Source: CBDAUN01 sp965200645
Lineage (GTDB): Bacteria; Pseudomonadota; Gammaproteobacteria; Arenicellales; JAJDZL01
DNA length: 64,000 nucleotides
Assembly: GCA_965200645.1 (NCBI GenBank)
Contig: CBDAUN010000003.1
Coordinates: 372,001 to 436,000 of the forward strand
Reading direction: 5' to 3'
Every line of letters begins with the position of its first letter. Position 1 is the stretch's first letter. This document shows positions 1-8,415 of this stretch, piece after piece. The notes beneath the pieces were generated by a model. That model did not search any database. It had not been told where the DNA came from and saw nothing but the letters and a program-made list of their open reading frames with translations. Both the position numbers and the translations under genes were made by a program.

Positions 1-2
1 TG

Positions 3-929
3 AATCACCTGAGCGCATCTGGAACGATAGTGTGGTCCAGGTTATCAAAGTTTGATCGACCAAAACCGAATAAGATTCGTAAGTTAAATACCTCACTTCG
101 AACCTCGCCATTAGCCTTCTTAAGAAGACAAAATCTCCCATATTGGCGCATGTTAAACATGCAAGCTAAACAAGACAATCAGTTACTCTCACCAATAGGG
201 AAGAGCATATCTGAGTTGCTAAAACAACATGGTGCACTTTTTATCGATGAAATACTGGAATTACTGCATTTGCTTCCAAGTCACGTAGAGGCAGGTCTAG
301 TTGAGTTGTTTACAGCAGGTGTCGCAACTTGCGACCACTTTGGTGGAATTCGAGCATTGATGTTGCCAGAGTCAGTTCGGTCTCGTCGACACAAGTTGCG
401 TTATTCAGTTTCGAGTGGTTTGAAAGCTTCGGGACGATGGTCACTGGTGCATCGTGAAATCCTGCAACCGCAACCAGCCGTAACTAATGAACAGTTGGAT
501 GAATTTGCAGTAAAGTTAATGTTAAAGCGATATGGAGTTGTATTTCGAGCAGTATTGGCGAGGGATCAGCGTATATTGTCGCCATGGGGTAGATTACTGC
601 CGATACTACGCAGAATGGAGGACCGAGGTGAAGTTAGAGGTGGTCGCTTTGTGACTGGTATATCGGGCGAGCAATTTGCACTACCTCATGCACTTGAGAT
701 GCTACGTCAGGTTAGACGAGGTTCAACAGGAGTGCAAAGAATTGTTATATCAGCGGCAGATCCACTAAATATGGTGGGTATTGTTACAGATGGCATGCGA
801 ATTCCTTCGCTAAACAAAACTGATATTGAATTCACCAATGGGATTTGTACAGCCATAATCCAAGATGGACAAAGACAGTTGATGGAAAACTTGGCAACCT
901 TGCTCGAAGGTGCTGCTCTTAAAGATTAA
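3..929 (+). CDS. lhr: Lhr-type ATP-dependent DNA helicase, C-terminal part
   Basis: The reading frame is open from the left edge of the window, so only the last 308 or so codons are present and the true start lies outside. The GTG at 30 is simply the first start-like codon. The visible protein resembles the C-terminal region of large Lhr superfamily-2 helicases: a segment with KRYGVVFRAVLARD followed by a conserved GGRFVTGISGEQFALP stretch near the end. The motor domains, which would hold the Walker and DEAD-box motifs, lie upstream and cannot be checked. Lhr proteins act in DNA repair. The gene is convergent with the cytochrome pair, with about 60 bases between them. Confidence 0.8.
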   Translation, partial: NHLSASGTIVWSRLSKFDRPKPNKIRKLNTSLRTSPLAFLRRQNLPYWRMLNMQAKQDNQLLSPIGKSISELLKQHGALFIDEILELLHLLPSHVEAGLVELFTAGVATCDHFGGIRALMLPESVRSRRHKLRYSVSSGLKASGRWSLVHREILQPQPAVTNEQLDEFAVKLMLKRYGVVFRAVLARDQRILSPWGRLLPILRRMEDRGEVRGGRFVTGISGEQFALPHALEMLRQVRRGSTGVQRIVISAADPLNMVGIVTDGMRIPSLNKTDIEFTNGICTAIIQDGQRQLMENLATLLEGAALKD

Positions 930-990
930 GTTCGTATTGAACTAAAACTGAAACCAACTATTGTTCAAATGAATTCAAAGAAGCGCTGAT

Positions 991-1341
991 TTACTCCTCA
1001 GGCGTAAATAGGCTTGATTCCATCTTCGCATAGTACGCTGCGATATCTCGAATATCAGATTCGGATAGTTGCGTAGCAAAACCAGCCATAATTGGATTAT
1101 TACGTTCTCCGGATTTATAAGCTCTTAAGGAATGAGCGATATAGTCTTCGTATTGTCCTGAAATAATAGGGGTTGCCACACCTGTTGTTTCATCACCGGC
1201 ACCGTGGCAAGTTAAACAAACCTGAGCTTTTACTTCACCAGCATAGGGGTCACCAGCCATTGAAATAGCAGACATGCAAAACAGAGACGCTAGGCCAAAT
1301 AAGAAGCTTAGATTGAAAGGAATTCTGTATTGTTTCATCAC
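991..1341 (-). CDS. Small monohaem c-type cytochrome (c4/c553-like)
   Basis: A 116-residue precursor with a hydrophobic N-terminal signal peptide of about 29 residues, so the product should be periplasmic. One haem-attachment motif, CLTCH, lies shortly after the cleavage region, and a Met in the NPIMAGF segment is the probable distal haem ligand. The C-terminus (SESDIRDIAAYYAKM) is typical of class I cytochromes of the c4/c553 type. It lies 2 bases downstream of a second small cytochrome gene on the same strand, and together the pair resembles the two halves of a dihaem cytochrome c4. Probable role is electron transfer to a terminal oxidase; the partner is not visible. Confidence 0.85.
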   Translation of the reverse strand: MMKQYRIPFNLSFLFGLASLFCMSAISMAGDPYAGEVKAQVCLTCHGAGDETTGVATPIISGQYEDYIAHSLRAYKSGERNNPIMAGFATQLSESDIRDIAAYYAKMESSLFTPEE

Positions 1342-1343
1342 GG

Positions 1344-1667
1344 CTATTCCCTGGGCAAAGTTGCAAAATAAGCTGCAAGATCAGCTAATTCTTCATCGGT
1401 AAACTGCGCGGTTTGAGCGTGCATGGTGGCATGCTCACGTACATCATCACGGTATGCCTTGAGTGCGGCTAACAAGTAGTCAGCATTTTGTCCTGCTATC
1501 TTTGGGACCGGGTATGCGGGATAGGCATTTCGCATACCGGATACAGCATGGCACCCAGAGCATGTGAAACTATGCTCCAATCCTGCAACGGGGTCACCTT
1601 GTCCATACGAAGCGATAGGTAAAAACAAAATAGCACTCAACAAAAATGCCCAGATGCTGGGTTTCAT
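1344..1667 (-). CDS. Small monohaem c-type cytochrome
   Basis: A 107-residue protein with a signal peptide of about 22 residues, one haem-binding motif (CSGCH), a candidate axial Met in HATMHAQT, and a C-terminal helix (FTDEELADLAAYFATL) typical of class I cytochromes c. It is the first gene of a two-gene unit with the downstream cytochrome at 991-1341. An AAGGAG-like ribosome-binding sequence lies about 12 bases before the ATG, somewhat far. Expected to act in the periplasm as an electron carrier. The redox partner cannot be inferred from the neighbours. Confidence 0.85.
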   Translation of the reverse strand: MKPSIWAFLLSAILFLPIASYGQGDPVAGLEHSFTCSGCHAVSGMRNAYPAYPVPKIAGQNADYLLAALKAYRDDVREHATMHAQTAQFTDEELADLAAYFATLPRE

Positions 1668-1954
1668 GTTAGTTTGACTCTCCTTTTGATGATTAGAATA
1701 ACTGTCAACTAGGAGCGACAGAGCCTGTTATTCGCCGACCATGCTGTTGACGTCAAAGTGCGTATTATAAACAAAGCGACTAGCTTTTCATTTCAATATA
1801 ACTCGCTAGAAGGTCTTAAAACCAAAGGGCACCTGCGCCAATCATCCCTCTTGTTCGTGCTAAGGTCCTGTTGCCAACTTAACCGCCACGATGCCTGACC
1901 CTGCCATCTGTGACTGACGTTCGCCATGTAGCATGCACTAGCATGCGCCAGTGC

Positions 1955-2170
1955 AGTCGGTCAATAACACCGATTGCTTTACTAGGGCGACGAAAGCGAT
2001 GCACCTCACCAACTTAGCAGCCAGCACAAACTAATTTAGCCGAACAACAACTTATAAATAGGGAAGACTGTTTGCAATCTAGTGATCATTAACGAACATT
2101 AAAAATAGACCGCAAAAGTGCTATTGCATTGCAATGTAATTTATTATAGTTTGCAAACATTTTACCTTAA
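1955..2170. repeat. Diverged direct repeat, copy 1 (control-region-like)
   Basis: This stretch aligns at an offset of about 420 bases with 2375-2591, with scattered mismatches and small gaps. Shared landmarks are GACTGTTTGCAAT followed by TAGTGATC, the odd palindrome ATTGCATTGCAAT (2123-2135), and a TTGCAA site that in this copy forms the perfect palindrome GTTTGCAAAC (2149-2158). No convincing gene follows this copy. The rest of the gap between the cytochromes and copy 2 shows only a short repeated TAGCATGC near 1928-1945. Confidence 0.7.
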
Positions 2171-2374
2171 TATGAATCGTAATAAGATCTGGGATATCAA
2201 GGATATGAGTGCTAATTGCTCACATGTTTGCACTAAGGATTTGTTGCTAGCCAAGCCACTTGCACAATGTCTGATTTTGTCGAATGTCACAAACATCTAA
2301 CACAAGCCGTACATCAACATACGCTAGCAATATCTAGCTAGATACTACGATTCTGTGTCGTTAATTCAATCGTA

Positions 2375-2591
2375 ATCGGGTGGAAACATAAGATGCTCTA
2401 CCAGGGCAGCGGTTGCAATGTGCCTCATCAACTCAGCCAGACAATACAAACCGCTTCAGCCGGAAACCAACTTTTCAAATAAGGGAGACTGTTTGCAATA
2501 TAGTGATCTTTAGCGGAAGATAAGGTGGTGAGATCAGCTAATATTGCATTGCAATATTTATTTATTGTAGCTTGCAAATATTTTTTATAAT
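2375..2591. repeat. Diverged direct repeat, copy 2, with putative promoter and operator sites
   Basis: Second copy of the 1955-2170 segment, lying directly upstream of the large surface-protein gene. It keeps TTGCAA at 2493-2498, the palindrome ATTGCATTGCAAT at 2543-2555 and TTGCAA at 2572-2577. A perfect -10-like TATAAT lies at 2586-2591. The -35 is weak, with TTGTAG 15 bases or TTATTG 18 bases upstream. The corresponding -10 in copy 1 is degraded, so copy 2 looks like the working version. The regulator is unknown. Confidence 0.6.
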
Positions 2592-2600
2592 ATCCATAAC

Positions 2601-2789
2601 ATTCGGCCCGGTAGGCCGGATGCATCAAGCGTCCCAGCGCCGGTGTCGATCATCACTGAACTTACCACGGATGGAATTTCAAATGGACTTGATAACACGC
2701 ATTTCAGCATCGCTACCTACCACTTCTCCGACTCGGCACTTCGCCAGTCGCTGCGCGTGGTCTCGTCGAAACCGAAAACCGGCAAATAG
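2601..2789 (+). pseudogene. Relic of a coding region in the leader of the surface-protein gene
   Basis: The frame ending at the TAG at 2787-2789 reads like ordinary protein (for example ITELTTDGISNGLDN and HFSIATYHFSDSALRQSL). The frame of the downstream gene over the same bases is a Ser/Arg-rich string typical of a shadow frame. The relic frame has no ATG after the stop at 2568-2570. Its base composition matches the G+C-rich downstream gene. I read it as the 3' remnant of a lost gene that arrived with the surface-protein gene. No family was recognised. Confidence 0.4.
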
Positions 2790-2823
2790 TCCTAGCCCGA
2801 GGTGGCTGGGTGAAGATTGCCGT

Positions 2824-5800
2824 ATGAGTACTGATGGCACCGACAAGCCACCGCTACGCCGCGGGAGTTTTGCTTTATTCACCGCTGCGTTGCTCGCCTC
2901 TGCAACGTTTCTTGTCAATCTCCTACTACCTGTGTCTGCGGCAGCACAAGCGCAAGCAGTGACGGTGACGGAGATCAAACTGGTTAAAAACGGTTTAATT
3001 GATACCAGAGCTTATACAGGAGGTCCCTACAAAACGCGAGATAAAATTTGGGTTTATGTGCGCTTCAGCGAAGACATTTTGTTTCGTAACAATTATGTGC
3101 TACAAAACCCGCCTTCACTCACGCTGCTCATCGGGAATCAGGAGCGAGAGGCGAAATTTAGTATTGCTACAGATGCCGACATGCGCTTTAACTACAAGGT
3201 GGTGGCGCAGGATTCAGGACCAATTCGAATCAAGGCAAACAGCTTGCGAGACAATGGGAACACCATTTACCGACGTGTCGGTGACATCGACAGCCAAGTG
3301 GACCAGGCGGTGCTGTCGTTTGCTGAGGTGGACACGAGGCATCGGGTTGGGCCTGTCACCAGGGTACAAGGTCTTGAGACCGAAGCGCTTCACGGGAAAC
3401 TGAAGGTCAATTGGACGGCGGCGACGGACGCACCTTGGGGTTATTTGGTGCGCTGGCGAGAACGTCGAAGGGATTCCTCGCTCAATTCGGGCGTAAGGCA
3501 AAGCGATACGAGCTACACCATTTCCGAATTGACTAACGGCCAAACCTATATAGTGCGAGTGGACAAACTGGATTCTACTGGCAAAGCTGTAAAAGATGCC
3601 CAATCTGCGGTGGTTGGCACACCGATTGCGGTGACGGAATTGAAGGCGCCGACCGGTCTGACGGCAACACCGTTAGTGAACGGGGTTTCGGTGAGTTGGG
3701 AGCCGGTCAACGGGGCGACGGGTTACAAAGCGTATGTCAAAGCGAAGGGTGACGAGGATAATAGCGAAGGGAAAAGTAGTAAGGAGAAGATATTCGCATA
3801 CCAAATTACCGGAACGACTGCGACTTGGCTGGCGTTGAAGCCGGGAATCACCTACACGGTTTCGGTTATTGCGACTGCGGACGGGTTTGAAGACAGCCCC
3901 GCGGGCAAGTACGACGATGTAAGGCCGGAGGCACCGCAGGACGCAGGGGAAAGTGCGATTAAAGCTATTTACTTCAGTTTCAACCCACCGTTGGATCGCA
4001 CGGGCACCTTCCAGTTGGGGGAGAAAATTCAAATCTTGATCAATTTCAAAAGGCCTGTTGACTTAGATACCACCGGCGGAAAACCTTCCATCGGCCTGAA
4101 GATTGGCGAAACTGTTAGGCAACTCTCATTACTCAAATCCGGGTCTAGTGACAACGCACTGTTCGCTAACTATTTTGTGAAGGCGGGAGATTTGGACACG
4201 GACGGTGTCAGTATCGAGGCCAACGCTATTAGTCTCAATGGTGGCAAGATCAGCGATGCTGATAAGATCTTGTCCAATATGGACCTATCTCATTCCGCTT
4301 TGCCAGATGATCCAAACCGCAAGGTGAACGGTAATACCAACACTAACCCGAACGCGCCCAAGCTCGACTTGATGGAAAGCGTCTATATCTCGCTGGAGGA
4401 AGAGTCGAAGAGCTTGACGGTGACGGCGACAGATGCGGATAACGATGACCTCTTCTACTGGGCCAGCCAGCCGATTCTCAATAGGGAAGTGCTCACCGTT
4501 ACGCCTAGATTGCCAACTAAAACACCGCTGGTGTCGGGTACGAGCATGGTACAGGTGATGCCTCACCGGGCAGGCATAGCCGTCTTCAGTGTGACGGTGG
4601 AGGACAGTGTCTTGCCTCGAAAGTACGATATCAAAAAAATTAAGGCGTATGTGGGAGTGGGAGGTCTGAGCTATCCAAAGGCGACGACTGAGTTGACCGT
4701 TGGCACGGCCATCGAGGCCATATCGCCGGAGTACGTGCACTTCGAACCCGGCTCGACCATCAACTACGAGGTGACCGGCGGCACGCTGCCGGGAGGGCTG
4801 ACGCTTGATACCAGCACCGGCGTGATCTCCGGCGAGCCAACGACTGCAAATTCGGCTACCACCGAGGTCACGGTGACGGCGACGGGCATCAAGGACAGAC
4901 GGACGCAAACGGCGACTGCGACGATTACCTTTCCGGAGATCGTTATTGGCGGATCGAATCCGTCACCAGTTTCACTGTTGCCGTTGGAGATCACGCCGAA
5001 GTTCAGCGGGTTGCCGACGGTGGGTGTTGTAGCGACGCTGACGGGACTGGTGAAAGGTGGTCAGGAGCCTTATCGTTATGTCTGGACGGTGGCCGACGAG
5101 CCAGAGGGTTCGGCGGTGACGTTGACTGGTGCTAATACGGCGGAGCCGGCGTTCACGCCGACCCGTCAGGGGGGCTACGAGTTGCGTGTGACGGTGACCG
5201 ATGCCGACGGAGCGACGGCGACGGCGACGGTGTCAGCGGATGCGGATCATCCGGGTGCAGCGACGGGACTGACCGCAAAGCCGGCCGGCAGCGGGGCCTT
5301 GGCGGTGACGTGGACGGCGGCAGCACGAGCGCCTCACGGCTATCGGCTGCGCTGGCGGGTGAGAGGCCCCAATGATCTGAACGAGGGGGTGGTAGTGCAT
5401 GGCACTGGCCATCGCCTTACGGGACTTACCAACGGCACTAAGTATGTGGTGCGGGTGGACACCATCAATGCGACCGCTGACGGTTTGGTCCGAGGCACGC
5501 GGGTGACCACCGCTGGCATACCGAGTGCGAACTCTGACACGCTGGGCGTGCCGACGGTCGCCGTGCATGATGCACAGGCTGACGAAGGTGATTCTTTGGC
5601 GTTTCGCATCACCCTCTCTGAGGCGGTGACACATGAGGTGAAGGTGCGATGGCGCACTGTAGCCGGTACCGCACGAGCGGGCGTGGACTATGAGTCTGAC
5701 AGCGGCGAGGTAGTATTCGCGTCGAGTGAGACTGAGCAGACAGTTATGGTGCGGACCATTGATGATGCTCACAACGACCCGGGCGAGACGTTTCGGCTGG

Positions 5801-7335
5801 TGTTGTCGGATGTCCGTGGCGCGGTCTTCGGCGATGGTGAGGCGGTGGGCACCATCAGCAACAGTGACCCGTTGCCGGGGGTCTGGCTGGCGCATTTCGG
5901 TCGTACGGTGGCCGATCAGGTGCTTGATGGGATCGCACAGCGCGTGGAGACGCCTCGTACCCCAGGCACGCAGGGCACGTTGGCCGGTGTGGCGATTGGT
6001 AGCGGTGATGCGTGGTCCGAAGAGCAGTTGCGCTACGGCATCACTCCACTGAAGTTCGATAACTGGAACGCAGCAGGGCTGTCGTTGCAAAACGAACGCA
6101 CAATGACGTTCAGCGAAGTGTTGGCGGCCAGTCGCTTTACCCTGACCGGTGCGCGTGATCAGGCGGGTGGCAGTTTGGCGCTGTGGGGGCGCGGGGCGCG
6201 CTCGAGTTTCGATGCTCAACCGGGCACGCTCAACCTCGACGGGTCGGTCACAACGGCGATACTCGGTGCCGACTACGGTGATGAGGTGTCGCTCAGTGGC
6301 GTCGCCCTGGCCTGGAGTGACGGTGAAGGCAGTTATCGTGATTCGGGTCAGAAGCCGGAAATGGCAGTGGGATCTTCGGGTACAGTAGCGGCATCGCTTG
6401 GTGCGGTCATCCCGTACACCTCGGTACAGGCCGCAGAACGGCTGGGGCTGTGGGGGGCGGCAGGTTACGGTAGCGGCACCATGACGCTTACCCCCAAGAC
6501 ACAGACCGGTGTTGAGGCTATGCAGACCGAAGATCCGGCGATGCAGGCTGATATTGACTGGCGCATGGCCGCTGTCGGGTTACGTGGTGAACTGTTGACG
6601 TCGCAGGAGGCGCAAGGCGTAACACTGGCGGTGGTCTCTGATGCGCTGTGGGCGCAGACGGACTCGGCGAAGGTTGAGCAGGGAAGCCTGGCGGCCTCGG
6701 CATCTGATGTGACGCGGTTGCGGCTCGGTTTGAAGGGTCGCTGGAGCGTTCCACTGCAACAAGGCGGTCAGTTTGCACCAAGTTTTGAAGCAGGGGTGCG
6801 TCACGACGGTGGAGATGCCGGAAGCGGTCTCGGTGTCGAGCTGGGCGGTGGTCTGAGTTGGGCGGTGCCGCGGCTTGGTCTGGCGTTTGAGTTGTCGGGT
6901 CGCACTTTGCTCGCCCACGAGTCGGATGGCCGTCAAGAGCACGGCCTTGCCGCCACACTCGGCTATGACATCAACCCCGGCAGTGCACAGGGTCTTTCGT
7001 TCACCTTAGGTCACACGTTAGGGATGCGGTCTGAGGGGGGTCTCGAGGCGTTGTTCGCACCTGAAACGCTGGATACACGGCGCGGTACTGCGGCTGAGGG
7101 CCGCTGGACGGCAGAGGCGGCGTATGGCTTACCGGTCTTTGGACAGTACCTGGCGAGTCCCACCATTGAGATCGGCGTCGGCAGCGCGTCCCGGGACTAT
7201 AGTCTGGGGTGGCGACTTAGCCCGGCGGGAACCGGTGCAGCTGACATAGCGTTAGGCATTAAGGCGACGCGCCAGGAGCGTGTTGCGGCAGAACCTGAAC
7301 ACGGCGTCAGGTTGCAGCTTAACCTGCGCTGGTAA
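2824..7335 (+). CDS. Large modular surface protein with autotransporter-like beta-barrel
   Basis: The chosen ATG at 2824 gives 1503 residues starting with a signal peptide that ends near VSAAAQAQA; the frame stays open upstream to 2572, but that part looks non-coding. Modules, with approximate residues: an Ig-like strand-rich domain (35-170), FN3-like (176-260), FN3-like (274-363), a second domain resembling the first (380-490), a putative Ig/cadherin-like domain (620-703), PKD-like (719-806), FN3-like (809-900), Calx-beta-like (908-1013), a conserved FGRTVADQVLDG linker, then an outer-membrane beta-barrel to the terminal LNLRW. The terminal Trp fits Bam-dependent outer-membrane proteins. No protease, RGD-type or catalytic motif was seen. 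Likely an adhesin or host/surface interaction protein exported by Sec and displayed on the outer membrane. The gene is much richer in G+C than its neighbours, which suggests transfer. Confidence 0.75.
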   Translation: MSTDGTDKPPLRRGSFALFTAALLASATFLVNLLLPVSAAAQAQAVTVTEIKLVKNGLIDTRAYTGGPYKTRDKIWVYVRFSEDILFRNNYVLQNPPSLTLLIGNQEREAKFSIATDADMRFNYKVVAQDSGPIRIKANSLRDNGNTIYRRVGDIDSQVDQAVLSFAEVDTRHRVGPVTRVQGLETEALHGKLKVNWTAATDAPWGYLVRWRERRRDSSLNSGVRQSDTSYTISELTNGQTYIVRVDKLDSTGKAVKDAQSAVVGTPIAVTELKAPTGLTATPLVNGVSVSWEPVNGATGYKAYVKAKGDEDNSEGKSSKEKIFAYQITGTTATWLALKPGITYTVSVIATADGFEDSPAGKYDDVRPEAPQDAGESAIKAIYFSFNPPLDRTGTFQLGEKIQILINFKRPVDLDTTGGKPSIGLKIGETVRQLSLLKSGSSDNALFANYFVKAGDLDTDGVSIEANAISLNGGKISDADKILSNMDLSHSALPDDPNRKVNGNTNTNPNAPKLDLMESVYISLEEESKSLTVTATDADNDDLFYWASQPILNREVLTVTPRLPTKTPLVSGTSMVQVMPHRAGIAVFSVTVEDSVLPRKYDIKKIKAYVGVGGLSYPKATTELTVGTAIEAISPEYVHFEPGSTINYEVTGGTLPGGLTLDTSTGVISGEPTTANSATTEVTVTATGIKDRRTQTATATITFPEIVIGGSNPSPVSLLPLEITPKFSGLPTVGVVATLTGLVKGGQEPYRYVWTVADEPEGSAVTLTGANTAEPAFTPTRQGGYELRVTVTDADGATATATVSADADHPGAATGLTAKPAGSGALAVTWTAAARAPHGYRLRWRVRGPNDLNEGVVVHGTGHRLTGLTNGTKYVVRVDTINATADGLVRGTRVTTAGIPSANSDTLGVPTVAVHDAQADEGDSLAFRITLSEAVTHEVKVRWRTVAGTARAGVDYESDSGEVVFASSETEQTVMVRTIDDAHNDPGETFRLVLSDVRGAVFGDGEAVGTISNSDPLPGVWLAHFGRTVADQVLDGIAQRVETPRTPGTQGTLAGVAIGSGDAWSEEQLRYGITPLKFDNWNAAGLSLQNERTMTFSEVLAASRFTLTGARDQAGGSLALWGRGARSSFDAQPGTLNLDGSVTTAILGADYGDEVSLSGVALAWSDGEGSYRDSGQKPEMAVGSSGTVAASLGAVIPYTSVQAAERLGLWGAAGYGSGTMTLTPKTQTGVEAMQTEDPAMQADIDWRMAAVGLRGELLTSQEAQGVTLAVVSDALWAQTDSAKVEQGSLAASASDVTRLRLGLKGRWSVPLQQGGQFAPSFEAGVRHDGGDAGSGLGVELGGGLSWAVPRLGLAFELSGRTLLAHESDGRQEHGLAATLGYDINPGSAQGLSFTLGHTLGMRSEGGLEALFAPETLDTRRGTAAEGRWTAEAAYGLPVFGQYLASPTIEIGVGSASRDYSLGWRLSPAGTGAADIALGIKATRQERVAAEPEHGVRLQLNLRW

Positions 7336-7369
7336 GGGTGATACCTGACGTTCTGAGGTAACGCTGATC

Positions 7370-7399
7370 GGTGGCGTCGCTTAAAGAAGCGACGCCACC
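7370..7399 (+). terminator. Strong hairpin after the surface-protein gene
   Basis: A perfect 13-bp inverted repeat (7370-7382 with 7387-7399, loop AAAG) lies 34 bases after the stop codon. There is no T-run after it on either strand, so it may act with Rho or as an mRNA-stabilising 3' end rather than as a classical intrinsic terminator. Confidence 0.5.
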
Positions 7400-8403
7400 A
7401 CCCACTGTCGCAGTCCCGTTTAGGGACGGGCACACTCGCCGTTGCGAAATAGGTTTACCCACAGCGCCAGCCCATAATTCTTCACTATTGTTATCTTTTC
7501 CTGTCACCAAGGCCCGATTCAATCGGCTGGTCAGCGTGATGTAGGAACGCATGTGCAAATGAGGAGACACCGGGCGGCATCGCCCGACAGACGCGCAACG
7601 GTTGTTTCCTATCCTGAACAGAACCAAGCACTCACCGCGTCGATGCACAGAAATCTACAATGGTCATCAGCATCGAAAATGAGAAGAGAGTTCCCTCGTA
7701 GTTCAGTTTATGTTAAAAAAATTGTAGTGAACTGAGCGTCCGATGTGGCATCTTCTCGTGCATCCTTCTGTATCTGCTTGAATTCGAACTTTATCAAATG
7801 TAATTGATTGCAAAATATCAGCATTCAAAAAAAACACTACAGCGGATAGCCCGATTGAAGGCAGTATGAGATGAATAGGCCTAACTACCCAGTGGAGCTA
7901 AATTTTCAGAAAAGAAGTCAAATGGTGTCGATTTCAGTTCAGATCCAAACACCAATAGAAACGTTTGCTGGTAGCGTCTCTCAGTTAGGGAATAACCATC
8001 CCTTGGTTTTCGGGTACGGTTGCACATCATTCAAAATACACTTTCAATGGGGTGATTGTCCGAATGCGCTTTTAGCACTCGACAGGAAAATCACAATAAA
8101 CCAGTAGTGCCTCGCAGTCACGGCTCAGTTTAGCTACGATCTGCTCAGATTCGATGCCATCAGTTGCGGCTGTCTACTTTGTCTCAGATGTTCAGATATC
8201 TCGTGGTTCGATACTGACTATGTGGTGCAACAACTTAAGCAGTCGCATGGTAACGTTCGCCGTCTTGTGCACCAGCACAACTGTTTGCACGCGGGATAGG
8301 ATGTGCAGAATTTCTTCAATAGGCTTGGCAATTCAAACGATTCTAATTCGTTTTATGCGTATTCTATAATTCGTCCTTTAATAAATAATAAGACTGACTG
8401 AAC
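7400..8403. other. Gene-poor spacer of about 1 kb
   Basis: No convincing gene was found on either strand. One further perfect hairpin (CGGGCG at 7571-7576 with CGCCCG at 7581-7586, loop GCAT) lies in a G+C-rich part. Beyond about 7650 the sequence becomes AT-rich like the host chromosome. Short open frames in this stretch lack ribosome-binding sites and recognisable protein character. Confidence 0.5.
8365..8370 (+). promoter_or_regulatory. Putative -10 element upstream of the EF-G-like gene
   Basis: A perfect TATAAT lies 46 bases before the ATG at 8416. No good -35 hexamer sits 16-18 bases upstream (TCTAAT is the best match), so the call rests on the -10 and its position. Confidence 0.3.
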
Positions 8404-8415
8404 TTGGAGGCGTTA

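Noticed and set aside
2118..2300. 60-codon frame after repeat copy 1
   Set aside because: It starts inside the palindromic region and lacks a ribosome-binding site and protein-like composition.
2572..2823. N-terminal extension of the surface protein from the TTG at 2572
   Set aside because: The start would lie inside a probable operator, ahead of the likely transcription start, and the encoded stretch is Ser/Arg-rich shadow sequence. A proper signal peptide begins at 2824.
5233..6219. Long minus-strand open frame (328 codons) inside the surface-protein gene
   Set aside because: It is a G+C-driven shadow frame, rich in Arg and His, antisense to clear Calx-beta and barrel coding sequence.
7319..7648. 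Minus-strand frame of 109 codons downstream of the surface protein
   Set aside because: It runs through the hairpin and the G+C-rich 3' region, has no ribosome-binding site and matches nothing I recognise.
7871..8107. Possible transposase OrfA relic (starts like RPNYPVE)
   Set aside because: Only a few residues resemble IS-family OrfA proteins; the rest does not follow in any frame, and no inverted repeats are seen.
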